Below, in pieces: positions 25,342 to 34,934 of a DNA stretch of 56,336 nt. Source of the stretch: CAIXQW01 sp046049675. GTDB lineage: Bacteria > Bacteroidota > Bacteroidia > Chitinophagales > Chitinophagaceae. How positions within the stretch are numbered: the first letter of the stretch is position 1; every line of letters starts with the position of its first letter. A program made the translations under genes and the position numbers. Below the pieces are notes generated by a model that saw only the letters and a program-made list of their open reading frames with translations, ran no database searches and was not told where the DNA came from. The DNA is taken from contig JBJORA010000017.1 of NCBI GenBank assembly GCA_046049675.1, positions 1 to 56,336 on the forward strand, written 5' to 3'.

Positions 25342-26652
25342 CTAGCTACTGCTGCTAGGCGATGCTTTTGGACTTTGTAATAGATGCTTAGAAATTACCA
25401 AGGCTGCCCAATAAAATAGAATACCAGCACACTTGTAGCGAGAAAGTGTTCCGTAATTTGTAATTGTGATAGCTATAAATCCGCACGTAAAGGATGAGTA
25501 GACAAAGAGAAACATTACAAGGTTATTACTAAATAAAAGTGACAAGAATCTAGCGTGATATCTGATTAGCAGATACAAAGTACCAATTAGTAGTATAAAG
25601 CTTTCGAACGCGGTGAATAATGCAAGTACGCCCTTGTATTCCCATAGAAAGGGCCTAAATAATGCAATAACTATACCTTTTGGTATCATTAAAGCTATAC
25701 TGCCAACCGTTCCATCTGAAATACCGATGTCATATGAACTACCTGCACCTTCTTTATAAATTTCCTGTAAAAACTGCGTCTCTGTTAGCACATTTTCAAT
25801 GCTAAATCTTGCTAAATTACTATTGGTGTTTGACGTCAAGTATTGGTAGCCCACTGCCATTACCCCTGCAAATACTAGTAAGGCCGGCACGATAAGCAAA
25901 GCTTTTAAAGTTCGACTAGCAATACGTGTATATTGGTGAATCATAACTCTAAAAAGAATATAGCATATTATGAATGCAAGAAAAACATAGGAACGAACAC
26001 TATTAAGGATAAACAGCGAAAGGCATAGGCCAAGCGCGTATTTTAAACGATAGCTCTTGAAGTGAAGTAGCTTTTCTAAGCAGTAAAAAGCTATGCCCAC
26101 ACCAAAAATTGCAAAAGGGTCTTTTGTGATACCAGAGGTCCATATCGTTACGGAAGGCAGGTACAAAATTGGCAAAGCCAACTGTTTTTGTAGTTCAGGA
26201 AATCTTGTTACAAGTGCTTTGTAAATGTACCAAGACCCAAGAAATGACATATACGTTGTTAGCAGTGTAAAGCTAAGAAAACTGAAGAAGCAAAGATAGC
26301 CTACAATATACAGCAACTTGGAAACCATCATCGTAGCTGAGATCTGTTTGGTCCCAAAGCCAAAAACGTCACTTAAATTACTCCACCAAGTTACGCCGGC
26401 GTCTGCCTTCAAGGCAAGCACATCATTATAGAACCAAATATTATCTACATAGTAGTGATAGTAGTATACTATAAGAATAAGATAAAATACTGAATAAAGA
26501 ATTTTAACTAAAAATGCTCGCTTAAAGACCTTTACTAACTCTTCGTCTAAATTTCTAAAGATTACAAGTTTCGTAAAAAGCAATAGCAATAGAAACATAA
26601 ATGGCATTGCCACTATGTCTATTTGATTTAAAATTCTAAAGTCTATAGGCAC
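25342..26652 (-). CDS. Polytopic membrane protein of polysaccharide locus, possible second polymerase; GTG start
   Basis: This 436-residue protein has roughly ten membrane helices and large loops, including a central extracytoplasmic stretch (about residues 275-320) with DIGISDGTVGSIALMIPKG. Proteins of this look and length sit in many Bacteroidota polysaccharide clusters and are candidates for Wzy-like polymerase or accessory transport, but I cannot assign a family. The GTG at 26652 lies one base after the methyltransferase stop, giving TAG-C-GTG coupling. An ATG 15 codons in (26607) is an alternative that would trim only the cytoplasmic N-terminus. Confidence 0.7.
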   Translation of the reverse strand: MPIDFRILNQIDIVAMPFMFLLLLLFTKLVIFRNLDEELVKVFKRAFLVKILYSVFYLILIVYYYHYYVDNIWFYNDVLALKADAGVTWWSNLSDVFGFGTKQISATMMVSKLLYIVGYLCFFSFLSFTLLTTYMSFLGSWYIYKALVTRFPELQKQLALPILYLPSVTIWTSGITKDPFAIFGVGIAFYCLEKLLHFKSYRLKYALGLCLSLFILNSVRSYVFLAFIICYILFRVMIHQYTRIASRTLKALLIVPALLVFAGVMAVGYQYLTSNTNSNLARFSIENVLTETQFLQEIYKEGAGSSYDIGISDGTVGSIALMIPKGIVIALFRPFLWEYKGVLALFTAFESFILLIGTLYLLIRYHARFLSLLFSNNLVMFLFVYSSFTCGFIAITITNYGTLSRYKCAGILFYWAALVISKHLLQSPKASPSSSS

Positions 26653-26653
26653 G

Positions 26654-27328
26654 CTACTTGCAAATTTTGATAGTTGTGCTACCCTCTAAATCATGACTAA
26701 TCTCCACAGACTTTGCTTTCAATCCTCTGAACAGTTTTTCAATTCTAGCCTTTGACATATGCGGATGTCCAATCTTTATTCCAGTATAATTATTAACCGC
26801 TGCAAAAAATTGTGAGCGCCATTTTGTCAAAGTAGGTATGTCGTTATAGTCGCTACCGCGAAAGTCTTCATTGTGCACTACTAAATACATCTTCCCATTT
26901 TCTCGCAAACAGCCTAGTAGTGTTTCAGCAAATCGACGATCGCTAATGCAATAGAACCAACAAACTCTATTAAAAATAAGGTCGTATTGTCCGCTCGCAT
27001 TGTCCATATAATCTAACTTATAGTGCGCAATCACGACATTTTGTTCTGCACTTTTCTCTTTTGCAATATTTAAGTAGTTTCTTGAAATATCATGCCAAGT
27101 TACAACTGCACCAAGCTTACTAAATTCGATGCTATACTGCCCAGGTCCAGCGCCAAGGTCTAGTACATGTTGACCATTTAGATCTCCAGTAAACGCAACG
27201 ACATCAGCAATTAAAGCATGACTAAGGCTTGCATAGTTAACTTCAGCATACTTTTTTGCATACGCCGACGGCACAGGATCCCATCCTTTTTCCGGCTTAT
27301 GCATTAAATAGTGCAAATAATTTATCAT
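26654..27328 (-). CDS. Class I SAM-dependent methyltransferase
   Basis: This 224-residue Rossmann-fold methyltransferase shows motif I VLDLGAGPGQYSIEF, the acidic ribose contact in VVTWHDISRNYL, and motif IV-like YDLIFNRVCWFYCI. The N-terminal MHKPEKGWDPVPSAYAKKYA recurs in sugar- and glycan-locus methyltransferases. The ATG at 27328 is preferred over a TTG at 27376, whose first 16 residues are unlike homologues. It may O-methylate a sugar of the polymer or its non-reducing end, which in some O-antigens controls chain length. The substrate cannot be read from the sequence. Confidence 0.75.
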   Translation of the reverse strand: MINYLHYLMHKPEKGWDPVPSAYAKKYAEVNYASLSHALIADVVAFTGDLNGQHVLDLGAGPGQYSIEFSKLGAVVTWHDISRNYLNIAKEKSAEQNVVIAHYKLDYMDNASGQYDLIFNRVCWFYCISDRRFAETLLGCLRENGKMYLVVHNEDFRGSDYNDIPTLTKWRSQFFAAVNNYTGIKIGHPHMSKARIEKLFRGLKAKSVEISHDLEGSTTIKICK

Positions 27329-27376
27329 AAAGACTGTTGAGTTTTTTTTCGTTGCAACTAGTGGTAAAAGTATCAA

Positions 27377-28489
27377 TTAATTGTGGTTCATGCTAGCTAA
27401 AATTGCATCTGCATATTTGCTAACTGAATGACTATCCAAAAAATCTTCTTTGCTTACTGTATCAGTAACGCTCTTTGCAGTTTGCAATGTAGACGAAATT
27501 GCTTTTGATAAAAGCGGAGCATTTTCTATTTCAACAGTTGTTATACAAGGCAACTTATCAATTCCGCCTGCACATAGCGTGCTAACGACACGGTCGTTTA
27601 GTGACATCATCTGCAAAAGCACATTAGGAAAGCCTTCTACGCGTGAAGAAACAACACAGCATTTTGCAAGTTTAAAGTAAGGCATCGGGTTGTCAACATA
27701 TCCTAAAAAATGTACTCTGCCAATTAACCCTAAATCCTTTGCCTGTAACTGCAAATCTTGAGTCAAAGGACCATCGCCTAATATAACTAGTTGAAGACTA
27801 TGGTCATTCAACATAGCAAATGCCTGAAGCAAAACATCATATCCCTTTTCCTTAATGGTTCTGCCAGCTGCAACAATAAAGTTAGCTCTATCAAAAGTAC
27901 AATTTTCAAGAATCTCCTGCGAACCACGTGTACGCCATTCCTGTAAATCAACTGGATTTTGAAGAACAACCGATGGCCATGAAATTGCATTAGGAATATA
28001 GTGTAAAAACCTGCCTTGCATTGGTTTGGTTTGAAAAATTATCAAATCAGCTTTACTGTAAGCAAAGCCATATAACTTCTGAATCATTGCAAACGGATTA
28101 CTAGAAATTTTGTTAGCAAACTTCAAAGAGTTTATTCTATCAAAAATTAGCGTAGACTCTCTTAATACAAGTTTGGCGGTCTTAGGAATAAAACGAATTC
28201 TTCTCAGGCACCCCAAAATGATATTCATAAAGTAAAGTGAGGAGACAATAATAAGACCATCATTGCTTCTGCAGGCTTTGCGGATGTGGAAGCAAAATTT
28301 TAATACAGCGACAAAATTTAAAAGTACTTCCGTAAAGACACCAATGAAACCGTGCCTTTTATTCGTAAGTGTAAACAGTAGGATACTACTGCTGTGGCCA
28401 TTTTTAAGTAGGGCTAGATGAAGAGATTGCAGTATTCGCTCTGCACCTCCATAGGCTTTATTATGTAAACAAAATAGCCAAGGTCTCAT
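27377..28489 (-). CDS. Glycosyltransferase family 4
   Basis: This 370-residue GT-B enzyme has an acceptor-side glycine motif NKAYGGAERILQSLH near the N-terminus and a C-terminal donor domain with FIVAAGRTIKEKGYDVLLQAF and VILGDGPLTQDLQ. The EX7E position reads EGFPNVLLQMM, so the second Glu is replaced by Gln; I recall this variant as recurrent among polysaccharide-locus GT4 enzymes, and it does not by itself suggest inactivity. CAGGIDKL after it completes the donor site. A hydrophobic patch at about residues 50-68 could associate with the membrane. Gaps to its neighbours are 48-49 bases. Confidence 0.85.
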   Translation of the reverse strand: MRPWLFCLHNKAYGGAERILQSLHLALLKNGHSSSILLFTLTNKRHGFIGVFTEVLLNFVAVLKFCFHIRKACRSNDGLIIVSSLYFMNIILGCLRRIRFIPKTAKLVLRESTLIFDRINSLKFANKISSNPFAMIQKLYGFAYSKADLIIFQTKPMQGRFLHYIPNAISWPSVVLQNPVDLQEWRTRGSQEILENCTFDRANFIVAAGRTIKEKGYDVLLQAFAMLNDHSLQLVILGDGPLTQDLQLQAKDLGLIGRVHFLGYVDNPMPYFKLAKCCVVSSRVEGFPNVLLQMMSLNDRVVSTLCAGGIDKLPCITTVEIENAPLLSKAISSTLQTAKSVTDTVSKEDFLDSHSVSKYADAILASMNHN

Positions 28490-28538
28490 TATCTATCGCT
28501 TGGTTTTAGCTGAAATAATCATTTGGTGCACAAAAACA

Positions 28539-29261
28539 CTACGATTTTACTTTAAGGCACCATAACGCATGCATTAATCTATCAATTAGATTTTTGGGTC
28601 TAGCAAATGTAATAGCCTGATCGATACTGATGACATCTTTGTGATTTGCAGCTAGCCAATTTGCCATCGCGTTAAAGTCGCTAGCTGTCATGGTGTTAGG
28701 ATGCAAGCAAAAGGTCCATGTGCCAAACGGCATACGTCTAAATCGCCATAGCTGCTGTGGAATCCAAGTGAAGTTTTGATGATAGAAAACTTGTGGAGCA
28801 AAACCGTCTGAAATAATCCTTATTGAAGTGTAGTTATGCAATACTTGTATGGTAGTATTATCAAATGAGTGACCTGGAGCAATAAAAATTCTTGGGTTTA
28901 TATCATGTTGTTTCAATAACGCCAAACCTGAGATAATTTTGTGCTTTTGTTCATCGACCGTAAATCCTGTAAACTCCGATTTTTGCTTTAGCGGGACAAT
29001 AGACTTCTTTGTGGTTGGTGTATATACATGCTGAAAACCGTGCAAGGCTAGTTCCCAGCCGCGTTCTTTCCACCTTGGTATTGTATCTGTCCAAAAACTT
29101 TCTTCATGGCCATAACTAATTTGCTTGTCGCGATTATCTGGGATTACAGCTACGAGTGGCTGAATACTATACAAATTCAATAGTTGTTCTGCCTTTAGCC
29201 AACTGTTTTGGTTCATTTGAGGACAGGCGTCATCCATACGTATAATATATTTTGCACGCAT
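28539..29261 (-). CDS. Polysaccharide deacetylase-like (DUF2334/NodB superfamily)
   Basis: This 240-residue protein fits a divergent carbohydrate esterase 4-like barrel. The signs are YIIRMDDACPQM at residues 5-16 with the paired Asp of the metal site, LVAVIPDN, ELALHGFQHVY with an HxxxH pair, and FIAPGHSFDNTTI. These match DUF2334-type deacetylases more than classic NodB. The ATG at 29261 follows the stop of the beta-helix gene by one base. A longer frame upstream would lie wholly in that gene and is rejected. No signal peptide is seen, so it may act in the cytoplasm on a lipid-linked or nucleotide sugar, unless exported otherwise. Confidence 0.78.
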   Translation of the reverse strand: MRAKYIIRMDDACPQMNQNSWLKAEQLLNLYSIQPLVAVIPDNRDKQISYGHEESFWTDTIPRWKERGWELALHGFQHVYTPTTKKSIVPLKQKSEFTGFTVDEQKHKIISGLALLKQHDINPRIFIAPGHSFDNTTIQVLHNYTSIRIISDGFAPQVFYHQNFTWIPQQLWRFRRMPFGTWTFCLHPNTMTASDFNAMANWLAANHKDVISIDQAITFARPKNLIDRLMHALWCLKVKS

Positions 29262-29262
29262 A

Positions 29263-30756
29263 CTATTGTGAAACGGAATTCCCAGGTAAGAAATCGGTGA
29301 ACGTGCTGTTGCCCGTTGAGTACTGGAATTGTGAAGGTGAATTTGTAATTCGCTTGTTACCCCCAAGTGAATTTATTCTTTCAAAAAGCAAAACGATGCT
29401 CTCTCCTTTTCCTTTCGGACGCATGTCATAGAATATGTTATTCTGCAGAGTAAAACTTCTAATTATACTACAGTAGTCTCCTTTTGGTATGTCAGCAAAG
29501 TATAGGTAAAACTTACAGTTTATCATTTTACTTTTTTCATCAACATCTCTATATCCATCGTTACTTAACCACACTAATTTATTAAACCTAGCGGTAAAAG
29601 TACAATTCTCGAAATATAAACGTCTTGCATCTGATTCACTGTACAGAAAACCTTGTCTCATCTTTTTGCCGTTGAGGTCATTATCATTAAAATCGCAGTT
29701 CACATACCGCGTAGCATCCTGCCATGTTTCTGCCTTACAACCTCGCAAGGTCAAACCTGAAATCTTGCAACCTGTAAAAACAAACTTAGGAGAACGAATA
29801 AATGTTACGTAGTATTCTGAATTCCAAAGTGTACATGCCGTGAACTTCACATCTCTAGCATATAAATTGTCGCAGATAACACTGCATCCTTTATTGTCAA
29901 GCAACTTACATGAATTAAAAACACCTTTGGAAGCCAAATCTGTCATTCTGCTTGGTTCAATATCTATTCCAGCGCATGGTGAAGAGCTAACACCACCTTG
30001 TCCTGAATACGAAAAACTACAATTAGTAGCAATTAGATTTTTACCACCTAACCATGATAAAGCCTGTCGTCCATTGTACTCAAATTTGCAATTAGTTATT
30101 TTAGTTGCTAGATCAGTAGCAGAATCACTATTGATGTATAACCCATCCAAGCCAAAATGATGGACATTCAAATTAGTTAGCTGTAGACCGCTTGTAAAAC
30201 TAGCAGTTATGCCATTATAGTAAAGTTGAATACCACGATCACCATATTCGCCTCCAATTGCCTGTTCGTCAACATTGCCGTCAAGTTCAAGGTTGGAAAT
30301 CTTTATTGATTTGCAGTAATTGAAATAAAACAATAGACCTACTTCTGAAGCGTTAGGCCTCGAAGTATTTACACCTGAAGTGGCTAGTCTTGTACTTGGA
30401 TCAAAAGAGCCATAGCGCAGGCCAGCAGCATATTTGATTATTGTGCCTGGCTGACCAACAAAGGAAATATTCTTGCAGTTATCTAGATTAAATACAATTG
30501 TAGACTTTAAGTTTTTTGTTGGATCCTCAGCGTCTCTAGGGTCTATCAAATATGTTCCTTTGGAGAATGTAATCTTACAATTTCCTTTTCGAACAGCAAT
30601 AAACTGTGAGGCCTTGTGAAACGCACTAAGATTATTGAAGCTTCCATTAGCTTTTGCTCCAAAGCTTTCAATAGTTCTTGTTACAATTGTTTGTGCAACT
30701 ACTCCCTTTGTGCTGCTAATAAACAGTAATAGTGCTATAAACTTTACTACATCCAT
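29263..30756 (-). CDS. Exported right-handed beta-helix protein
   Basis: The 497-residue product has a signal peptide (residues 1-22, ending GVVAQ) and then the pectate-lyase-3-like opening TIESFGAKANGSFNNLSAFHKA, followed by many coils of the form I-x-N-C-x-F (ITNCKFEYNGRQAL, IATNCSFSYSGQGG, YFENCTFTARFN). This is a right-handed parallel beta-helix, as in polysaccharide lyases, C5-epimerases and glycan hydrolases. I see no certain catalytic residues. It overlaps the 3' end of asnB by ten bases and is one base from a deacetylase gene, so it probably acts on the polymer made here, in the periplasm or outside. Confidence 0.8.
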   Translation of the reverse strand: MDVVKFIALLLFISSTKGVVAQTIVTRTIESFGAKANGSFNNLSAFHKASQFIAVRKGNCKITFSKGTYLIDPRDAEDPTKNLKSTIVFNLDNCKNISFVGQPGTIIKYAAGLRYGSFDPSTRLATSGVNTSRPNASEVGLLFYFNYCKSIKISNLELDGNVDEQAIGGEYGDRGIQLYYNGITASFTSGLQLTNLNVHHFGLDGLYINSDSATDLATKITNCKFEYNGRQALSWLGGKNLIATNCSFSYSGQGGVSSSPCAGIDIEPSRMTDLASKGVFNSCKLLDNKGCSVICDNLYARDVKFTACTLWNSEYYVTFIRSPKFVFTGCKISGLTLRGCKAETWQDATRYVNCDFNDNDLNGKKMRQGFLYSESDARRLYFENCTFTARFNKLVWLSNDGYRDVDEKSKMINCKFYLYFADIPKGDYCSIIRSFTLQNNIFYDMRPKGKGESIVLLFERINSLGGNKRITNSPSQFQYSTGNSTFTDFLPGNSVSQ

Positions 30757-32642
30757 TGTTTAAACCATAGTTTGAAATTAAAAACCAGCCATACTTTTTG
30801 AAATGTATGTCTATCCTCCGGATTAGCTAAGTACTTCTTTACAATACTTTCTACATACGATTGGTTGATATATGCTGACGTATCATGCGCAATGCAATCA
30901 TCCAATAGCGAGCGCAAGTCTGTATGCATCCATTTATGAACTGGCATCGTGAACCCCATTTTTTTTCTGTCCATTATATGAGGTGGAACAAATTTATGAA
31001 CAATACTTCTTATGATTCGTTTTGATTCAGCACCATTTGCTTTATATTCTACTGGAAGCTGGGCGACATACTCAATAATTCTATGATCCAGTAGAGGCTC
31101 TCTACCTTCAAGTGCAACACTCATTGTAGCGCGGTCTACCTTCGTCAAAATATCGTCTACCATGTATGACTGAAAATCTTTTGAAAGCATTTGGTCAAGC
31201 GGCAGTAAGGTTAAGGATTCAAGAAAATTATTTGTGGGGGCAGAACCGGAGTCGATGGTTTGTGGCACTAGCAAATCATTGAGTTCTTCTTTTGAAAATA
31301 TAAATTCAACTCGATTATGAATATCGGCAATAGCCCTTGCTGGCAAAACACTGAGTAGTCTGTTTATACTAGTTGAATAAGCACTTAAACCAGGCCATGT
31401 AGCCATTGAACTTAATGAAGCCATTTGCTTGATGGTTCGCTGTGCAACACTAGGAATCAACTTGAGTACGTTATGCAGTTTTTGTGCATGTTGGTAGCTT
31501 CTATATCCTGCGAAAATTTCATCGCCACCATCAGCGCTTAAGGCCACTGTGACTGATTTTTTAGCAATTTTACTAACAAGTATTGTTGGAATAGCACTAT
31601 TATCTGCAAATGGCTCATCGTAAATACGTCCCAAATCCTGCACAATATCTAGGGCTTCAGCTTGTGTACAATAATACTCATTGTGGCTCGTTCCCAAATG
31701 CTGAGCAACACTTTTTGCAAATTTAGCCTCATCATATTGCTCCTCTGCAAAGCCTATAGTGAACGTATTTAATGGGCTACTTGCCTGCTGCGATAAAATT
31801 GCCGTTACTAATGTGCTATCATAGCCGCCACTAAGAAATACACCAACAGGCACATCTGATACCATACGATATTTACATGCACTGCTAATAATGGACTGTA
31901 CATTTTCTACTGCTGTGTTGTAGTCATCGGTCACTTTGGGCTTAGCGTAATAGTCGAGCACATTCCAATAGCATACATTCTCAACCTTTTGACTAGTAAG
32001 ATCAATTTCAACATAGTTGCCAGCTTTTACTTGAAAGGTATTTTGAAAAATCGTAAGCGGTGCACTTATGTATCCCTTAGTGAAATAGTTAGTGAGTGCT
32101 GTATTGCATATGTTCTTCTCAAAACGAGGATGTTGATGAAAAGACTTTAATTCAGAAGCAAATAGCACCAAATTTTTACTTTGGTGCATGTACAGTGGCT
32201 TCACACCAGCTCTGTCGCGTATAAAAAGCACTTTCTGCGTCTTTGCATCATAAATTACTATAGCAAACATACCTATAAACTGCTGCAAGCAATTGATGCC
32301 CCACTGCTCATAACTATGTAAAATTACCTCTGTATCAGAGTTAGTATTAAAAACATGTCCTAGGGAAATGAGCGTGTTCTTAATTTCAGCGTAATTATAT
32401 ATTTCACCATTAAATACGATATTGACGGTCCCATCTACATTAGACATAGGCTGATGCCCTCCTACCGTTAAGTCAATAATACTCAAGCGCCGTTGACCAA
32501 GTCCAACGGTAGCACTACCATTTTGGTAAATATTATAGCCGCTGTCGTCTGGTCCTCGATGCTCAAGTGCGTCTGTCATGCGTACCAAATCATCCTGGGT
32601 ACTTGATTTGGAATAATCTATAAAACCACTTATACCGCACAT
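30747..32642 (-). CDS. asnB: AsnB-type glutamine amidotransferase (first of three)
   Basis: This is a 631-residue glutamine-hydrolysing asparagine synthase-like enzyme. Cys2 (MCGISGFID) is the glutaminase nucleophile, with EHRGPDDSG and VFNGEIYNYAE in the N-terminal domain. The ATP pyrophosphatase loop SGGYDS is at residues 271-276, and ADGGDEIFAGYR follows. All catalytic landmarks are present. In surface polysaccharide loci such enzymes (WbpS, WbmE, WbtH) convert uronic acids to uronamides, and the TviB/WbpP pair in this locus supplies such a uronic acid. It is tightly packed between the ligase gene (5 bases) and the beta-helix gene (overlap). Confidence 0.9.
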   Translation of the reverse strand: MCGISGFIDYSKSSTQDDLVRMTDALEHRGPDDSGYNIYQNGSATVGLGQRRLSIIDLTVGGHQPMSNVDGTVNIVFNGEIYNYAEIKNTLISLGHVFNTNSDTEVILHSYEQWGINCLQQFIGMFAIVIYDAKTQKVLFIRDRAGVKPLYMHQSKNLVLFASELKSFHQHPRFEKNICNTALTNYFTKGYISAPLTIFQNTFQVKAGNYVEIDLTSQKVENVCYWNVLDYYAKPKVTDDYNTAVENVQSIISSACKYRMVSDVPVGVFLSGGYDSTLVTAILSQQASSPLNTFTIGFAEEQYDEAKFAKSVAQHLGTSHNEYYCTQAEALDIVQDLGRIYDEPFADNSAIPTILVSKIAKKSVTVALSADGGDEIFAGYRSYQHAQKLHNVLKLIPSVAQRTIKQMASLSSMATWPGLSAYSTSINRLLSVLPARAIADIHNRVEFIFSKEELNDLLVPQTIDSGSAPTNNFLESLTLLPLDQMLSKDFQSYMVDDILTKVDRATMSVALEGREPLLDHRIIEYVAQLPVEYKANGAESKRIIRSIVHKFVPPHIMDRKKMGFTMPVHKWMHTDLRSLLDDCIAHDTSAYINQSYVESIVKKYLANPEDRHTFQKVWLVFNFKLWFKQWM

Positions 32643-32647
32643 AAATT

Positions 32648-33889
32648 CTATTTTAAATTCGCAAACGCCAATTTAGAGTTTGCATAAGCTATTGCCAAAG
32701 CAATGTAAAATCCAAAAAGCATTGTTCCAGCTTGAACCTCTAGCATATCGTCAGTAGCAAAAATTGCAGCCCAAGCAAATAGAATAGCTACTCCAAAGTA
32801 AATTCTATTCTGCCAAAAGTGTTTAGCATATGCGATCATTGCAATTACAAAAATCATTAACCCCACAAGGCCATTATCTAGTAAGAAGTGTAAATACTGA
32901 TTATGCGAGTTTAATTTATATTTATGGAAACTCGTCATATCATGTTTGACATAGTGATTATCCAACACATTTCTACCGGCACCTGTACCATATCCCCAAA
33001 CAGGTTCCTTAGCAATATATCCCAATGCAATACGCCAAAGCAATACTCGTGCAGGGGTACTATGGCCTGCTGTTACCTTAGAATAGTCCGACTTAAAAGC
33101 ATTACCAATTTCTATAAAACGATTTTGTATGGTAGTACTAGATATTAACAAGTAGGCAGCGGCACAAAAAAAAGCAAAACCAATAACGATTTGCTTAAGC
33201 GAATAATACCTGCGCCTTAGACCTTGCACGATAAGTACGATTAAAAACAAAAAAAACACAATATAGGAAACCTTAGATATTAGCATAAAAAGCGGCAACC
33301 CTACAGCAATTAAGTACAGGAAGCAACGCCTATTAGGATGTGCAAAGAAACGCTGCATCCAAAATAAGGTTGGCATCAAATAGTAGTATGACAAGTAGCC
33401 AGGATGCATAATTGGCCGTGCTAAGGATTCGTTGAAAAACACGGCACCGATTTGCAGTTTTTGATATTGAAAGCTTGCTTTAAAGAGCAGGTATAAAAAT
33501 ATAACAAACAATGATATTGAAATGTACTTCATGCATTTCAGTAGCATATCGCTTTCAATTCTTAGGCCTAGAAAAGCAATTACATATAGGATAAGTGGCA
33601 ATTTGACCACCACCGATGCAATGCCATCGCTGCTGTATGGTGAATACAACACACATACTAAATGCCATAGTAAAAAAATAGCAATTGGTAGTGCATAGAA
33701 AAAATCCTTTTTAGATAGCAACTCTTTACTAAGCACAAGTGCAAGTAAGCGGAGTGCTACTCCCAGCACAAGTAGTACTTTTGCAATGGTAATGGCGATA
33801 GGCATTACAATGATGCCTGCGACAAGCAATATGTAAGCATATCTGCTGCCAAATAAATGCAGAAAAGTTTCACTACTAAACCGACTCAC
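32648..33889 (-). CDS. O-antigen ligase/polymerase (Wzy_C family), GTG start
   Basis: This 413-residue protein has about eleven membrane helices and the large periplasmic loop of the O-antigen ligase/Wzy family. Typical strings are STPARVLLWRIALGYI, WGYGTGAGRN and the near-invariant LNSHNQYLHFLLDNGLVG, whose His is important in WaaL/Wzy enzymes. It would polymerise repeat units or ligate the chain to its carrier. The GTG at 33889 overlaps the upstream glycosyltransferase by 14 bases; the first ATG would remove the first helix. Wzy and WaaL cannot be told apart by eye, but the location in a Wzx-containing cluster favours a Wzy role. Confidence 0.85.
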   Translation of the reverse strand: MSRFSSETFLHLFGSRYAYILLVAGIIVMPIAITIAKVLLVLGVALRLLALVLSKELLSKKDFFYALPIAIFLLWHLVCVLYSPYSSDGIASVVVKLPLILYVIAFLGLRIESDMLLKCMKYISISLFVIFLYLLFKASFQYQKLQIGAVFFNESLARPIMHPGYLSYYYLMPTLFWMQRFFAHPNRRCFLYLIAVGLPLFMLISKVSYIVFFLFLIVLIVQGLRRRYYSLKQIVIGFAFFCAAAYLLISSTTIQNRFIEIGNAFKSDYSKVTAGHSTPARVLLWRIALGYIAKEPVWGYGTGAGRNVLDNHYVKHDMTSFHKYKLNSHNQYLHFLLDNGLVGLMIFVIAMIAYAKHFWQNRIYFGVAILFAWAAIFATDDMLEVQAGTMLFGFYIALAIAYANSKLAFANLK

Positions 33890-34934
33890 TGAATTTGTAT
33901 AGTTCTTTTAATTGCACTCTATAGTAATCTAGACTAAAGTGGGTTTTCACTTTCTCAATTGTCTTGCTACTGCGTTTAAACCATTCAGATTCTGTGGTTT
34001 GGTATGCACGTGAAAGCGCGTCACAAAAACTCTCTTCATTATGATCGGCCAACCAACCATCAATATCATGGGTCACTATCAAATCTGCTCCACTTACATT
34101 TGAAATTATCGGCACAACACCATACGACATCGCCTCAAGCAGCGCATTGTTGAGATATACTAAATCCGAAGCAAGTACAAAGTATTTGGCCTGTCGATAA
34201 TATGGCGTTGGGTCTGAAAAAGCGATGGCTTGTGTGTTAGATTCTAGGCTAGCCACAAGCTTTTTTTCTAATTGCCAGTTATCACTATCCCCAGAACGCA
34301 AACCAACAATTAGGTTATTGGTTTCTTTTCGACTATTGCAAAACTTCACAAGCCATTGATACTTTCGCTCTGGTACAATCCGATTAACCCACAAGAAATC
34401 AATTGTTCTATCACTATACTTCGCAGCCTCACTTCGCGGCACGTCTACCACATTATGAATAAGAAACATATGCTTAACACCCATTCGTTCCAAGATGGGT
34501 CGCATAAATAATTCCTTATACCAAACCACGTTCGCCCACTTATAGCACAGATACATCGATGACCTTATGAGAAAATTGTATCCGCCCTTCTTTTTTGGCC
34601 TGTAGTAAACTAAGTCTCCGCGTTCAACACAAATAACCTTAATCCCCAATAACCTTGCCCACAAGGTGTATATAGCGCTAAAGTACGACGCTGGGTAAAT
34701 TTCTAGGTGGTGTAAAGAGCGCCTCTGCTTAAAAATAAATACTAATACTGTAAATAATTCAACAAGTTTATTTTTAGCCCCTAAGTGCATCAAAACCACA
34801 TTGGGATAAGTAGTATCGGTAGAGTTAACCTGCAGTATCTGTATAACTTGAAAACCAAGTTCCTGCGCTACGCGCATTTGCGCAAAATGCTTTGGCAAAA
34901 AGCTATATTGTATAACACAAATTTTATTACGCAT
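33876..34934 (-). CDS. Glycosyltransferase family 4-like
   Basis: This 352-residue GT-B protein has an N-terminal half with ICVIQYSFLPKHFAQMRVA and GIKVICVERGDLVYY, and a C-terminal half with FLWVNRIVPERKYQWLVKF, FSDPTPYYRQAKYFVLAS, the donor-site string NNALLEAMSYGVVPIISN and DGWLADH. The canonical EGxP segment is altered to DLVYLNNALLE, so only the second Glu of EX7E is clear. The start is the ATG at 34934, which shares its A with the upstream stop (TAATG), a classic coupling; a longer frame would lie inside asnB. Donor and acceptor are unknown. Confidence 0.8.
   Translation of the reverse strand: MRNKICVIQYSFLPKHFAQMRVAQELGFQVIQILQVNSTDTTYPNVVLMHLGAKNKLVELFTVLVFIFKQRRSLHHLEIYPASYFSAIYTLWARLLGIKVICVERGDLVYYRPKKKGGYNFLIRSSMYLCYKWANVVWYKELFMRPILERMGVKHMFLIHNVVDVPRSEAAKYSDRTIDFLWVNRIVPERKYQWLVKFCNSRKETNNLIVGLRSGDSDNWQLEKKLVASLESNTQAIAFSDPTPYYRQAKYFVLASDLVYLNNALLEAMSYGVVPIISNVSGADLIVTHDIDGWLADHNEESFCDALSRAYQTTESEWFKRSSKTIEKVKTHFSLDYYRVQLKELYKFSESV

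Noticed and set aside
27329..27376. TTG start for the methyltransferase
   Set aside because: The additional 16 residues are unlike homologues, and the ATG at 27328 lies just before the conserved HKPEKGWDPV segment.
29263..29366. Longer N-terminus for the DUF2334-like deacetylase
   Set aside because: The extension lies entirely in the beta-helix gene and has no resemblance to the family; the ATG at 29261 begins at the first conserved strand.
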